A stretch of 64,000 nucleotides of DNA from Conexibacter woesei DSM 14684 (GTDB lineage: Bacteria > Actinomycetota > Thermoleophilia > Solirubrobacterales > Solirubrobacteraceae): NCBI RefSeq assembly GCF_000025265.1, contig NC_013739.1, positions 5,132,001 to 5,196,000 on the forward strand, given 5' to 3'. This document shows positions 40,940 through 50,396 of this stretch, piece by piece. The notes under the pieces are model-generated. The model saw only the letters and a program-made list of their open reading frames with translations, was not told the DNA's origin and searched no databases. The position numbers and the translations under genes are program-made. The stretch's first letter is position 1, and each line of letters begins with the position of its first letter.

Positions 40940-42730
40940 CGGCGCACGCTCACGGTCGTCACGACGTTCGCGCCGTCCTGCGGCGCGAGCGTCACGGCGA
41001 GCGACAGGCCGCGTCTGCCGGCCGCTCTCAGCGCGGCTCTGCCCGCGGCCGTGAGCGCGAGCTTCAGCGTGCCGGGCGCGCCGCCGTCCACACGCACGGC
41101 CGAAGCGCGGGCGAGCACGGCGCGTCTCGCTCTGCCTCTCCCTCTGCTTCTGCTTCTGCTTCTGGTTCTCGCGCTGCTTCTTCCGCTGGCCGCCGCCGTC
41201 GCGGTCGCGGTGACGCGGCAGGAGGTCGCGGCGACGCAGAAGACGTCCAGCGGCGCAACGCCCTTGCTCACCGTCACGCTGCGCGTCAGCAGCGTCACGC
41301 GCGGCGGGCCGGCGACGACGGGGCTGTGCGCGACGACGCGCAGCCCGCCCGGGCGGACCACGGTCGCGCTGCACTGGAGCGCGCGGCCGGCGTCGGCGGC
41401 GGCGACGCGGTACGTCGCGCCGCTCGCGATCTGCGCACCGTCGCGCAGCCAGGCGCGGTCGATCTGCGCGACCGCGCCCTGGAAGACGCCGCCGGAGCAC
41501 GTCAGCGTGCTGCCGACCGCGACCTTGCCCGCGATCGACGGCGGAGCCGAGAAGCCGAACTGCTCCTGCGGGGCCGGCGGCGCGACCGCTCTCGATCCGA
41601 ATCTGACCGCGGGCGTGCGGACGATCGTCGAGCCGGCGACGTTGGACGCCGTCACCTCGCACGCGATCTGGCGGTTCGCGTCGGCGTCGGAGGGATCGAA
41701 CCGCGTCCCCGTCTGACCCGCGATCGGCTGCCCGTCGCGCAGCCACGCGAACGCGAACGTCGGCAGCTCGCTCCACGTGCCGGGATCGCAGACAAGGTGG
41801 TTGCCGAGGATCCCGCTGACGCCCGGCCCTTGGAGCGACGGCGCCACGTCGACCGACGGCTTCAGTCTCTCGTAGGTGATCGTCACGAGGCCGTTGCCGT
41901 CGCGAACGCCCGGAAGCTGGACAGCGTCCTGGGCGAGATTCCCGACGTAGCTGCGCCCGCCTCCGCCTCCGCCTCCGCCGGCGTGCTCAGAACTCGACGC
42001 GGCGCCGGCTCCACCGCCGCCGGCGCCGAGCCAGCCGCCGCCCCCACCGCCGCCGTGACCCGCCGCCGCTGGCGCCAGCTCCGCCGTCGCCGCCGACGCC
42101 GAGCGAGCCCGCGTCGCCCGGCGCGCCGTCGATCGCGCCCGGACCCGCGCCGACGCCGCCCGCACCGCCGGTACCGTCGGCACGGCCGCCGTCACCGCCG
42201 CCGGCGCCGGCGCCCTGGCTGGTGCCGAATCTGCCGTCTACCCCGCCGCCGTCGCCGCCGTCGCCGCCACTGCCGGTGGCGAGTCCGCTGCCGTCGCCGC
42301 CCGCCCCGCCACCGCCACCGGCGACGAGCAGCCGCTGGTCGAAGCCGTCACCGCGGCGCACGTCGCTCGCCCCGCCACCGCCTCCCGCACCCGGCGCGTC
42401 GCCGCCACCGTTCCAGCCGCCGACTCCAGCCGGGCTGGCGGCCCCGCCGACAAAGATCCTCAGTCTCTCCCCCGGCGTGACCGCGAGGATGGCGTGGACG
42501 AAGGCTCCGTCCCCGCCGGCCGACCCGCCGGGTCCGCTGCCGCCGCCGGCCCCGCCCCACAGCTCGAACGTCGCGTGGGTGACCCCCTCGGGAACGGTCC
42601 ACGTCTGCGGCGCGCCGGTGTAGTGGAACGGGTCGGTCAAAGCCTGCGCGGGCGCGGCGAGGACGACGAGCGCGGCGGTCGTTGCGAACAGCGCCGTGGC
42701 GGCGCTGGCACGTCGGAAGGGCGGCATCAA
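40936..42730 (-). pseudogene. Glycine-rich secreted surface protein, frameshifted
   Basis: Two abutting frames make one protein. The 5' part (to about 42060) has a signal peptide and the Gly-rich module FHYTGAPQTWTVPEGVTHAT with ELWGGAGGG. The 3' part begins in a GHGGGGGGGWLG stretch and continues with Ig-like repeats (FAWLRDGQPIAGQTGT; RAWLRDGAQIASGAT) and a basic Arg/Ser-rich linker. Removing one base near 42056-42060 joins them smoothly. Probably exported; adhesion-like. As with the convergent aldo/keto reductase, this could be a true mutation or a sequencing error. Confidence 0.75.
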
Positions 42731-42851
42731 GGCAGGATTCCAGACCGAGCGCGGACGCGCCAGCGGGAACCGGCGCCGCTCGCGCGCTACTCCCGTGGGT
42801 GTACGCCGGCCGGCCGATGTGGAGGCGCCGCGCAGGGGCTACCGTGTCGGC

Positions 42852-44036
42852 ATGGCCGTGACAGCCCGCAGAGCCGCGCTGCCAGCATGGGCGTTCGACC
42901 TCCTGCTCGCGGTCGCGGCGTTCGTGTTCGCCGTCGTCGTCAGCGCCGCGGTCGCCGACGTCGGCGCAGGCGAGCGCTCGCTCGACGGGCTCGCCTACGC
43001 GCTGATGGCGGTCGGCGCCGCGCTGCTGCTGCTGCGCCGCCGCTGGCCGCTCGGGGTGCTCGCCGCGACCGTCGCGGTCGACGCCGTCTACATCTCGCGC
43101 GTCTATCCCGGCGGCCCCGGACCGTGCGTCTCCGCGCTCGTCGCGCTGATCACCGTCGCCGCGTGGCGACCGACGCGGACCGCGCTGCTGGCGGGCGGCG
43201 CGGCGCTCGCCGCCGAGCTGTTCGCCGTGTTGGCGATCGCTGGCGAGGGGGTCACCTCCGAAGCGGTCGTGCGGCAGTTCGTGTGGATCACCGTCGGCCT
43301 GCTCGCCGGCGCGATGCTGCGCGCGCAGCGCGCGTCGGTCGAGGCGATCGGCGCGCGCGCCCGCGAGGCCGAGCGCACGCGCGCGGAGGAGGCGCGCCGC
43401 CAGCTCGGCGAGGAGCGCCTGCGGATCGCGCGCGAGCTGCACGACGTGCTCGCGCACAGCCTCGCGATGATCCACGTGCAGGCGAGCACCGGAGCGCACG
43501 TCGTCGCGCGCAGACCGGAGCAGGCCGAGCAGGTGCTGAGCGCGATCAAGCAGGCGAGCGGCGAGGCGCTCGCTGACCTGCGCACGACCGTCGGCGTGCT
43601 GCGGGCGGATGCGGCCGACGGCGACCGGGGCGAGCACGAGCCGACCGGCCCGCAACCGAGCCTCGCGCGCGTGGAGGAGCTGATCGACGGCGCGCGGCGC
43701 GCCGGCGCCGAGGTCTCGATCGACGTCAGCGGCGAGCGGCGGCGGCTGCCGGCCCCGGTCGACGTCGCCGGCTACCGGATCGTCCAGGAGGCGCTGACGA
43801 ACGTCGTGCGCCACGCCGCCGCGAGCAGCGTCCGCGTCGCGCTCGCCTACGAGCCCGACGGCGTCGCGCTGACGATCGACGACGACGGCCGCGGCGCGGC
43901 GACCGCGAACGGCGACGGCCACGGCCTCTCGGGCATGCGCGAGCGGGCGGCGCTGCTGGGCGGGTCGGTCGAGGCCGGCCCGCGGCCGGGCGGCGGCTTC
44001 CGCGTCCGCGCGCGGCTGCCGCTGGGGGCGGTGTGA
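42852..44036 (+). CDS. Sensor histidine kinase (HisKA_3/NarL partner type)
   Basis: A 394-aa membrane kinase with about five N-terminal helices and no large extracellular domain. The phosphoacceptor box is IARELHDVLAHSLAMI (His near residue 198), and the ATPase domain has EALTNVVRHA (N-box) and GHGLSGMRERA (G-box). ATG 42852. Its stop overlaps the response-regulator start as GTGA. The short loops between helices suggest it senses cell-envelope stress, as related actinobacterial kinases do. Confidence 0.9.
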   Translation: MAVTARRAALPAWAFDLLLAVAAFVFAVVVSAAVADVGAGERSLDGLAYALMAVGAALLLLRRRWPLGVLAATVAVDAVYISRVYPGGPGPCVSALVALITVAAWRPTRTALLAGGAALAAELFAVLAIAGEGVTSEAVVRQFVWITVGLLAGAMLRAQRASVEAIGARAREAERTRAEEARRQLGEERLRIARELHDVLAHSLAMIHVQASTGAHVVARRPEQAEQVLSAIKQASGEALADLRTTVGVLRADAADGDRGEHEPTGPQPSLARVEELIDGARRAGAEVSIDVSGERRRLPAPVDVAGYRIVQEALTNVVRHAAASSVRVALAYEPDGVALTIDDDGRGAATANGDGHGLSGMRERAALLGGSVEAGPRPGGGFRVRARLPLGAV

Positions 44037-44767
44037 GCGCGCCGGGCGACGCGGGCGCGCCGATCCGCGTCGCGCTCGCCGACGACCAGGCGCTCGTGCG
44101 GGCCGGTTTCCGCATGCTGCTCGACGCCGAGGACGGTTTCGACGTCGTCGGCGAGGCGGCCGACGGGGAGCAGGCGGTCGAGCTCGCGCGCGCGAGCCGG
44201 CCCGACGTCGTGCTGATGGACGTGCGGATGCCGGTGCTCGACGGCATCGCCGCGACCCGGCAGATCTCAGGCGACCCTGCGCTCGACTCCGTCCGCGTGC
44301 TGATGCTGACGACGTTCGAGCTGGACGAGTACGTCTTCGAGGCGCTGCGCGCCGGCGCCAGCGGCTTCCTGCTGAAGGACGTCGAGCCGGTCGAGCTGCT
44401 GCGCGCGCTGGAGCTGATCGCCGCCGGCGAGGGCCTGCTGGCGCCGAGCGTCACGCGGCGGCTGATCGCGCGGTTCGCAGCGCTGGCTCCCCCGCCGGCC
44501 GACGCGGCCGGCACGGCGGACGACGGCGCCGCCGCGCTGCCCGCGGCCGAGCGGCTGGAGGTGCTGACCGACCGCGAGCGCGAGGTCGTCGCGCTCGTCG
44601 GCGCCGGCCTCACCAACCACGAGCTGGCGGAGCGCCTGGTGATCAGCCCCGCGACCGCCAAGACCCACGTCAGCCGCGCGATGGGCAAGCTCGACGCGCG
44701 CGACCGCGCGCAGCTCGTCGTGCTCGCCTACGAGTCGGGCCTGGTGCGGCCCGGCGAAGCCGGCTGA
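44033..44767 (+). CDS. LuxR/NarL family response regulator
   Basis: A 244-aa response regulator. The receiver domain has the acidic pair ADDQ, the phosphoacceptor Asp63 in LMDVRMP and the Lys in LLKD. The C-terminal LuxR HTH (LTDREREVVALVGAGLTNHE; key TNHELAE...SPATAKTHV) binds DNA. Starts at GTG 44033, coupled to the kinase. It may control the nearby MacB/FtsX exporter, since NarL systems often pair with such transporters, but they are 2.3 kb apart. Confidence 0.92.
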   Translation: MSAPGDAGAPIRVALADDQALVRAGFRMLLDAEDGFDVVGEAADGEQAVELARASRPDVVLMDVRMPVLDGIAATRQISGDPALDSVRVLMLTTFELDEYVFEALRAGASGFLLKDVEPVELLRALELIAAGEGLLAPSVTRRLIARFAALAPPPADAAGTADDGAAALPAAERLEVLTDREREVVALVGAGLTNHELAERLVISPATAKTHVSRAMGKLDARDRAQLVVLAYESGLVRPGEAG

Positions 44768-44770
44768 GCA

Positions 44771-44821
44771 CGAGCCGCGTGAAGAAGTGGTTGCTGGGCA
44801 GCCACTTCTTCACGCGGCTCG
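44771..44821. terminator. 20-bp perfect hairpin between convergent genes
   Basis: CGAGCCGCGTGAAGAAGTGG (44771-44790) pairs perfectly with 44802-44821 around an 11-nt loop. It lies between the response-regulator stop (44767) and the transporter stop (44828). Unrelated in sequence to the 33.3/39.3 kb repeats but equivalent in position. Confidence 0.7.
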
Positions 44822-44827
44822 CTGCCC

Positions 44828-45919
44828 CTACGCCGGCGCGGCGGCGCGGCGGCCGCGCAGCAGCGCGTGGCGCGCGGTCGCGCCGGTGACGACCAGCCAC
44901 GCCGTCAGCAGCAGCGCGAACAGCGCGATCGCGAGCCAGTCGAGCGGCGCGGCGCCGGTCCGCACGGCCAGCTCCGAGGCGCCCGTGACGCACGTCCCGA
45001 TCGGGAAGATGAAGCTCCACCACGTCGGCGCGAACGGCAGGCCCCTGCGCGCGGTACGCCACGTGATCGTCACCGCGACCGCCAGCCACGCGAGCGCGAA
45101 GCCGAGCACCGGCAGGCCGTAGACGAGCGCGAGCGCGCCGGCCGATCCCGCCCAGGCGGCGCCGGTCGCAGCCGGCGCTGCGGCGGCGAGCAGGCAGGCA
45201 GCGGTGATCGACTGGCCGAGCGGGCCGAGCACGATGAACAGCGTCGGCACCATCCGTGCCGGGCCGCAGCCGTGCGCGGCGAGCCGCCGCCACACGAGCG
45301 CGATCGTCGCCGCGACCGCGAGCAGGCTCGCGCCGAGCATCGCCCAGCAGCCGAGCAGGAGCAGCAGCCGCGGCTGGCCGGCCGGCAGGTGCGCGATCAG
45401 TGCCGCACCCGTCGTGGCGGAGACCATCGGCGGCACGACCGGCAGCAGCCAGGTCGCGAAGACCGTGTCGAGTCTGCGCTCGGGATGGCGCAGCATCCGC
45501 AGCGGGACCGTCACGCTCGCGGCGAGGCCGCCGAGCGTGCCGAGCGCCCACAGCGCGCTCGCCACCGCCAGCGCCGCGTCCTGCCCTATCGCGTCGCCGC
45601 CGACGAGCAGCGCGCCGGCGCCGACCGTCATCGCGGCCATCGGCGGCGCGCCCCAGAACGGGGCCATCGCGAGGTCGCCGGCGCTGCCGTCCGCGGCGCC
45701 GCCGCGCACGCGCCGCCCGGCGCAGTCGCGCACGCGGCGGCCGCGGCGCCACTGCTCGACGGCGACCGCCGCGAGTCTCAGCAGCAGCAGCGCGGCGGCC
45801 AGCCAGGCGGCGAGCGCGAGCGCGCGCAGCCAGGCGGCGTCGCGCGGCAGCAGCACCGCCGCGTTGGCGACGATCCCGGTGCCCATCGCGGCGGTGAACC
45901 AGTTCGGTGCGACCTTCAT
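44828..45919 (-). CDS. TDT/SLAC1 family membrane transporter
   Basis: A 363-aa protein with about ten helices. The N-terminus NWFTAAMGTGIVANAA is the TDT (tellurite resistance/dicarboxylate) signature, and PTWWSFIFPIGTCVTGASEL is a second conserved segment that carries the pore Phe in SLAC1/TehA relatives. Such proteins carry small anions (sulfite, malate, nitrate) or chloride. ATG 45919 is in the signature position; a longer frame to 46102 crosses the divergent LysR promoter. Confidence 0.85.
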   Translation of the reverse strand: MKVAPNWFTAAMGTGIVANAAVLLPRDAAWLRALALAAWLAAALLLLRLAAVAVEQWRRGRRVRDCAGRRVRGGAADGSAGDLAMAPFWGAPPMAAMTVGAGALLVGGDAIGQDAALAVASALWALGTLGGLAASVTVPLRMLRHPERRLDTVFATWLLPVVPPMVSATTGAALIAHLPAGQPRLLLLLGCWAMLGASLLAVAATIALVWRRLAAHGCGPARMVPTLFIVLGPLGQSITAACLLAAAAPAATGAAWAGSAGALALVYGLPVLGFALAWLAVAVTITWRTARRGLPFAPTWWSFIFPIGTCVTGASELAVRTGAAPLDWLAIALFALLLTAWLVVTGATARHALLRGRRAAAPA

Positions 45920-45953
45920 CGCCGGACAGCATCGACCCGCGCCGCCGCCGGTA

Positions 45954-45993
45954 CCAGTCGGAATCGGCGACGTTCGATTCCAGTCGGGAATCG
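45954..45993. promoter_or_regulatory. LysR-type operator repeats between transporter and regulator genes
   Basis: CCAGTCGGAATCG (from 45954) and CCAGTCGGGAATCG (from 45980) repeat directly; CGATTC-N7-GAATCG at 45975-45993 is also an inverted repeat. LysR proteins usually bind such sites in the divergent region of the gene they control. Confidence 0.5.
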
Positions 45994-46016
45994 ATCGAGC
46001 GGCGACATGCGCAACG

Positions 46017-46940
46017 ATGTGCGGCGTGGGCATCCCGCAGGCGAATCCTCTCGCGAGCCCGGACCTGGCCGCGTTCGTCGCCGCGTTCGAGGCGTCGAGC
46101 ATGCGCGGCGCGGCCGACGCGCTCGACCTGACGCAGTCGGCCGTGACGAAGCGGGTCGCCGCGCTCGAGCGGCGCGTCGGCGTCGCGCTGCTCGAACGTG
46201 GCCGCTTCGGCGTGCGGCCGACCGCCGCCGGCCGCGTGCTCTACCCGGAGGCCAAGCAGGCGCTCGCCGCGTTGCGCGACGCCGAGGAGGCGCTCGCCGA
46301 CCACCGCCGCGAAGCCGGCGAATCGCTCGCGCTGGCGGCCAGCCACACCGTCGGCGAGTTCCTCGTGCCGGGCTGGCTGGCGAGCTTCCGCGTGCAGGCG
46401 CCGGCGGTCCACGCGCAGGTCGCGATCGTCAACTCGACCGGCGTGCTCGCGGCGCTGCGCGAGCGGCGCGCCGAGATCGGCTTCGTCGAGGGGCTCGACG
46501 CGCTCGACGGACTCGACACGATCACCGTTCAGCGCGACGAGGTCGTCGTCGTGATCGCGACCGCCCACCGCTGGTCCAGACGCCGTTCGCTGCGGCCGCA
46601 GGAGCTGACGCGCGAGCGCTACGTCGCGCGCGAGGAGGGCTCCGGCACGCGCACCGTCGCCGCCGCGGCGCTCGCCGGCGTCGGCGTCGAGATCGCGCCG
46701 GCGCTGGAGCTGGCGAGCACCGAGGGCGTCAAGCGCGCGCTCGCCTCCGGCGGCTTCGGGCTGCTCTCACGACTCGCGGTCGAGACGGAGGAGCGCAGCG
46801 GCGCGCTGACCGCGGTCCCGTTGCGCGACCTCCAGCTGACACGCGAGCTGCGCGCGGTGCGCGACCCGCGCCGCACGCTCTCGCCGCCCGCCGAGCGCTT
46901 CTGGGCGTGGCTCGGCGAGTCGCGACGCCCGCGGGGGTAG
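46017..46940 (+). CDS. LysR family transcriptional regulator
   Basis: A 307-aa LysR regulator. N-terminal winged helix (AFVAAFEASSMRGAADALDL; QSAVTKRVAALE) followed by the effector-binding domain (LALAASHTVGEFLVPGWLAS; EIGFVEG). The DLTQSAVTKRVAALERRVGV region (20 residues, HTH core) places it firmly. Divergent from the TDT transporter with repeat operators between; it likely controls that transporter in response to its substrate. ATG 46017; a GTG at 46029 is an alternative. Confidence 0.9.
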   Translation: MCGVGIPQANPLASPDLAAFVAAFEASSMRGAADALDLTQSAVTKRVAALERRVGVALLERGRFGVRPTAAGRVLYPEAKQALAALRDAEEALADHRREAGESLALAASHTVGEFLVPGWLASFRVQAPAVHAQVAIVNSTGVLAALRERRAEIGFVEGLDALDGLDTITVQRDEVVVVIATAHRWSRRRSLRPQELTRERYVAREEGSGTRTVAAAALAGVGVEIAPALELASTEGVKRALASGGFGLLSRLAVETEERSGALTAVPLRDLQLTRELRAVRDPRRTLSPPAERFWAWLGESRRPRG

Positions 46941-46964
46941 CGCGGCCGGGGCCGCTGCGCCCTA
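46941..46964 (+). terminator. GC-rich hairpin after the LysR gene
   Basis: GCGCGGCC and GGCCGCTGCGC just after the LysR stop form a near-perfect stem with one bulge and a very short loop. A plausible terminator. Confidence 0.4.
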
Positions 46965-47062
46965 GGGCGTACGCGCAAGTGTCATCCGCGGGCCGACGAC
47001 AAGCGGGTGCGATGTGCGGAGACTGGGGTGCGATCGAGAACCGACCCAGGAGATCGCCCGCG

Positions 47063-47848
<786 letters not shown>

Positions 47849-47854
47849 TCGGCG

Positions 47855-50275
47855 ATGCCGCGTCTCGCACTGCAAGGCCTCTGGGCCCACAAGCGCCGGC
47901 TCGCCGGCACGTTCGCCGCCGTCTTCCTCGGCGTCGCCTTTCTCGCCGGCACGCTGATGCTCGGCGACACGCTCCAGCGCAACTTCGAACGCCTCTTCAC
48001 CGACGTCACCTCCGGGACCGACGCCGTCGTCCGCAGCGAGACGTCGCTCGGCACCGGCAGCGGCGACGCGCGCGCGCCGATCCCGGCTGCCCTGCTCGCC
48101 CGCGTGCGCGCGGTGCCGGGCGTCGCCCAGGCCGCCGGCTCGATCGAGGGGACCGGCGCGCTGATCGGCGCCGACGGCGACAAGATCGGCGGCAACGGAC
48201 CGCCGACGCTCGCCGGCAACTGGATCGAGGACACGGCGCTGAACCCCTACCGGATCGCGGAGGGACGCCCGCCGCGGGCCTCCGACGAGGTCGTCGTCAA
48301 CCGCGGCGCGGCCGAGGACGGAAGACTGCGCGTCGGCGACGTCGCGACGGTCCAGACGCCCGAGCCGGTGCGCGTGAGAGTCGTCGGGATCTCGATGTTC
48401 GGCGACACGGACGGGCTCGGCACGACGACCTTCACCGCGTTCACGACCGCCGGCGCCGAGCGTCACGTGATGAAGCGGGCCGGCATCGTCTCCTCGATCG
48501 TCGTGAAGGCTGACGACGGCGTCTCGCAGGCGCAGCTCGTGCAGCGGCTGCGACCGATCCTGACGCCGGGCGTCGAGGCGGTCACCGGCGCGCAGCTGAC
48601 GCAGGACCGCGTCGCCGACATCGACGAGGTCTTCCTCGACAACCTGCGGATGATCCTCGTCGCGTTCGCCGGGATCGCGCTGCTCGTCGGCGCGTTCTCG
48701 ATCCGCAACACGTTCGCGATCGTCGCCGCGCAGCGCACGCGCGAGGCGGCGCTGTTGCGCGCGGTCGGCGCGACGCGCGCGCAGGTGCTCGGCGCGGCGC
48801 TGCTGGAGACGCTGCTCGTCGGCGTCGCCGCGGCGCTCGCGGGGCTCGCGGGCGGGATCGGGATCGCGAGCCTGCTGAAGGCGATGTTCGACGCGTTCGG
48901 CTTCGCGCTGCCGGCCGGCGGCCTCGCCGTGTCGCTCTCCAGCGCGCTGATCGCCGTGCTCGTCGGGATCGTCGTGACGCTGCTGGCCGGCCTGGCGCCC
49001 GCGTGGGCGGCCTCGCGCGTGGCGCCGCTGGCTGCCCTGCGCGACGCGGCGCTCGACGGCGGCGGGCTCGGCCGCCGGCCGCGTCTGCCCGGGCGCGCGC
49101 TCGCGCGCGTCACGGCGTTGATCAGCGCGCCGCTGCCGCGGCTGCGCGGCACCGTCGGGGCGCTCGCGCAGCGCAACGCGACGCGCAACCCGCGCCGCAC
49201 CGCCGGGGCCGCCTCCGCGCTCGTCGTCGGCGTCACCGTCGTGGCGGCGTTCACGGTGATCGGCGCGTCGGTCAAGTCGACGCTCGACGACAGCGCCCAG
49301 CAAGGCTTCCGCGGCGACCTCGCGATCGCCGGCGGGCAGTTCGACGACGCGACGCTGCCACCCGCGCTCGCCGGCGAGGTCGCCAGGCTGCCGCAGGTCG
49401 CGACGGCGGTCGGCCTCGGCCAGGGGACCGCGCGCGTGGCGGGCGAGGACGAGACGGTGCGGATCGCCGATCCGGCGCAGCTGCGCCGCGTCGTCGACCT
49501 CGGCGACGTCGAGGGCTCGGTCAGCGCGCGGGCGCTCGGCGCCGACGGGATCGCGGTCTCACGCACGGCGGCGGACGACCACGGCTGGCGCGTCGGCAGC
49601 GCAGTCCCGGTCGTGTTCCCGGACGGGAGCCGCGACGCGCTGCGCGTCGGCGCGATCTACGCCGAGGACGGGATCGCCGGCGACCTGCTGCTGCCCCGCG
49701 CGGCGTGGGCCGGCCGCGCCCAGCAGGACGCCGACCGGGCGGTCTTCGTCGCGTTCAGAGCGGGCGTCACGCCGGACGACGGCCGCGCGGCGGTCGCGGG
49801 CATCGCGCGGCGTTGGGGCGACCCCGAGCTGCAGACGCGCGACGAGTACGTGACGGCGGCGAGCGCGGGCGTCGACATGGTGCTCGGGATCGTCTACGTG
49901 ATGCTCGCGCTCGCGGTCCTGATCGCGCTCGTCGGGATCGCCAACACGCTCTCGCTCGCGACGTACGAGCGCACGCGCGAGCTGGGCCTGCTGCGCGCCG
50001 TCGGGCAGACGCGCAGACAGCTGCGCGCGATGGTCCGCTGGGAGGCGGTCGTGATCGCGCTGCTCGGCACGCTCGGCGGCCTCGCGATCGGCGTCCCGCT
50101 CGCGTGGGCGCTGGTGCAGCTCGCCGGCGACGTCGGGATCGACCGCTTCGCGGTCCCGCTCGGGCAGCTGCTCGTCGTGCTCGTCGTCGGCGCGCTGGCC
50201 GGCGTCCTGGCGAGCATCCGCCCCGCCCGCCGCGCCGCGCGCCTGGACGTCCTGCGCGCGATCGCGGCGGAGTGA
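47855..50275 (+). CDS. FtsX-like/MacB-type ABC transporter permease
   Basis: An 806-aa permease of the actinobacterial two-FtsX type. One N-terminal helix precedes a large extracytoplasmic domain (about residues 45-255). Then come FtsX core helices (ILVAFAGIALLVGAFSIRN; TREAALLRAVGATRAQV), a second set of extracytoplasmic sequence and a final FtsX core (TLSLATYERTRELGLLRAVG). The double repeat is normal for this family. Forms one operon with the preceding ATPase; a strong hairpin follows. Probable role: export or cell-envelope remodelling. Confidence 0.92.
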   Translation: MPRLALQGLWAHKRRLAGTFAAVFLGVAFLAGTLMLGDTLQRNFERLFTDVTSGTDAVVRSETSLGTGSGDARAPIPAALLARVRAVPGVAQAAGSIEGTGALIGADGDKIGGNGPPTLAGNWIEDTALNPYRIAEGRPPRASDEVVVNRGAAEDGRLRVGDVATVQTPEPVRVRVVGISMFGDTDGLGTTTFTAFTTAGAERHVMKRAGIVSSIVVKADDGVSQAQLVQRLRPILTPGVEAVTGAQLTQDRVADIDEVFLDNLRMILVAFAGIALLVGAFSIRNTFAIVAAQRTREAALLRAVGATRAQVLGAALLETLLVGVAAALAGLAGGIGIASLLKAMFDAFGFALPAGGLAVSLSSALIAVLVGIVVTLLAGLAPAWAASRVAPLAALRDAALDGGGLGRRPRLPGRALARVTALISAPLPRLRGTVGALAQRNATRNPRRTAGAASALVVGVTVVAAFTVIGASVKSTLDDSAQQGFRGDLAIAGGQFDDATLPPALAGEVARLPQVATAVGLGQGTARVAGEDETVRIADPAQLRRVVDLGDVEGSVSARALGADGIAVSRTAADDHGWRVGSAVPVVFPDGSRDALRVGAIYAEDGIAGDLLLPRAAWAGRAQQDADRAVFVAFRAGVTPDDGRAAVAGIARRWGDPELQTRDEYVTAASAGVDMVLGIVYVMLALAVLIALVGIANTLSLATYERTRELGLLRAVGQTRRQLRAMVRWEAVVIALLGTLGGLAIGVPLAWALVQLAGDVGIDRFAVPLGQLLVVLVVGALAGVLASIRPARRAARLDVLRAIAAE

Positions 50276-50277
50276 GC

Positions 50278-50320
50278 GCACAGCTTGTGCCGCCCGCCGA
50301 CGGGGCGGCGCAAGCTGCGC
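50278..50320 (+). terminator. Terminator-like hairpin after the ABC permease
   Basis: An 18-nt left arm (50278-50295) and right arm (50303-50320) pair with one mismatch and one G-U pair around CGCCGAC... of the loop. Separates the exporter operon from the ATPase pair. Confidence 0.6.
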
Positions 50321-50341
50321 GGAGCGATACACACATCAGCC

Positions 50342-50396
50342 GCGATATATAACGAGGCGGTTGCATAACGAGTTCGTCTTGTATATCGTGGTCGGC
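50342..50396 (+). promoter_or_regulatory. AT-rich promoter island of the paired ATPase operon
   Basis: CGATATATAACGAG at 50344-50356 and CTTGTATATCG at 50378-50388 form an imperfect dyad, and ATAACGAG repeats directly at 50349-50356 and 50365-50372 with a 16-bp period. TATATA supplies a possible -10. This island is far less GC-rich than its surroundings. Likely promoter plus operator. Confidence 0.5.

Noticed and set aside
40940-42480. Extension of the aldo/keto reductase into an 832-aa protein
   Set aside because: Beyond about 40820 the frame is a read-through produced by a frameshift; residues are Arg/Ala-rich and antisense to the glycine-rich protein gene.
41990-42600. CRISPR-like or tandem-repeat array in the GC-rich CCGCCG region
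   Set aside because: The repetition is codon-level Gly-rich coding sequence, with no constant repeat length or unique spacers.
44867-47062. Long rightward frame leading into the MacB-type ATPase
   Set aside because: The ATPase begins at ATG 47063 with its own ribosome-binding site; upstream sequence is antisense to the TDT transporter and out of frame with LysR.
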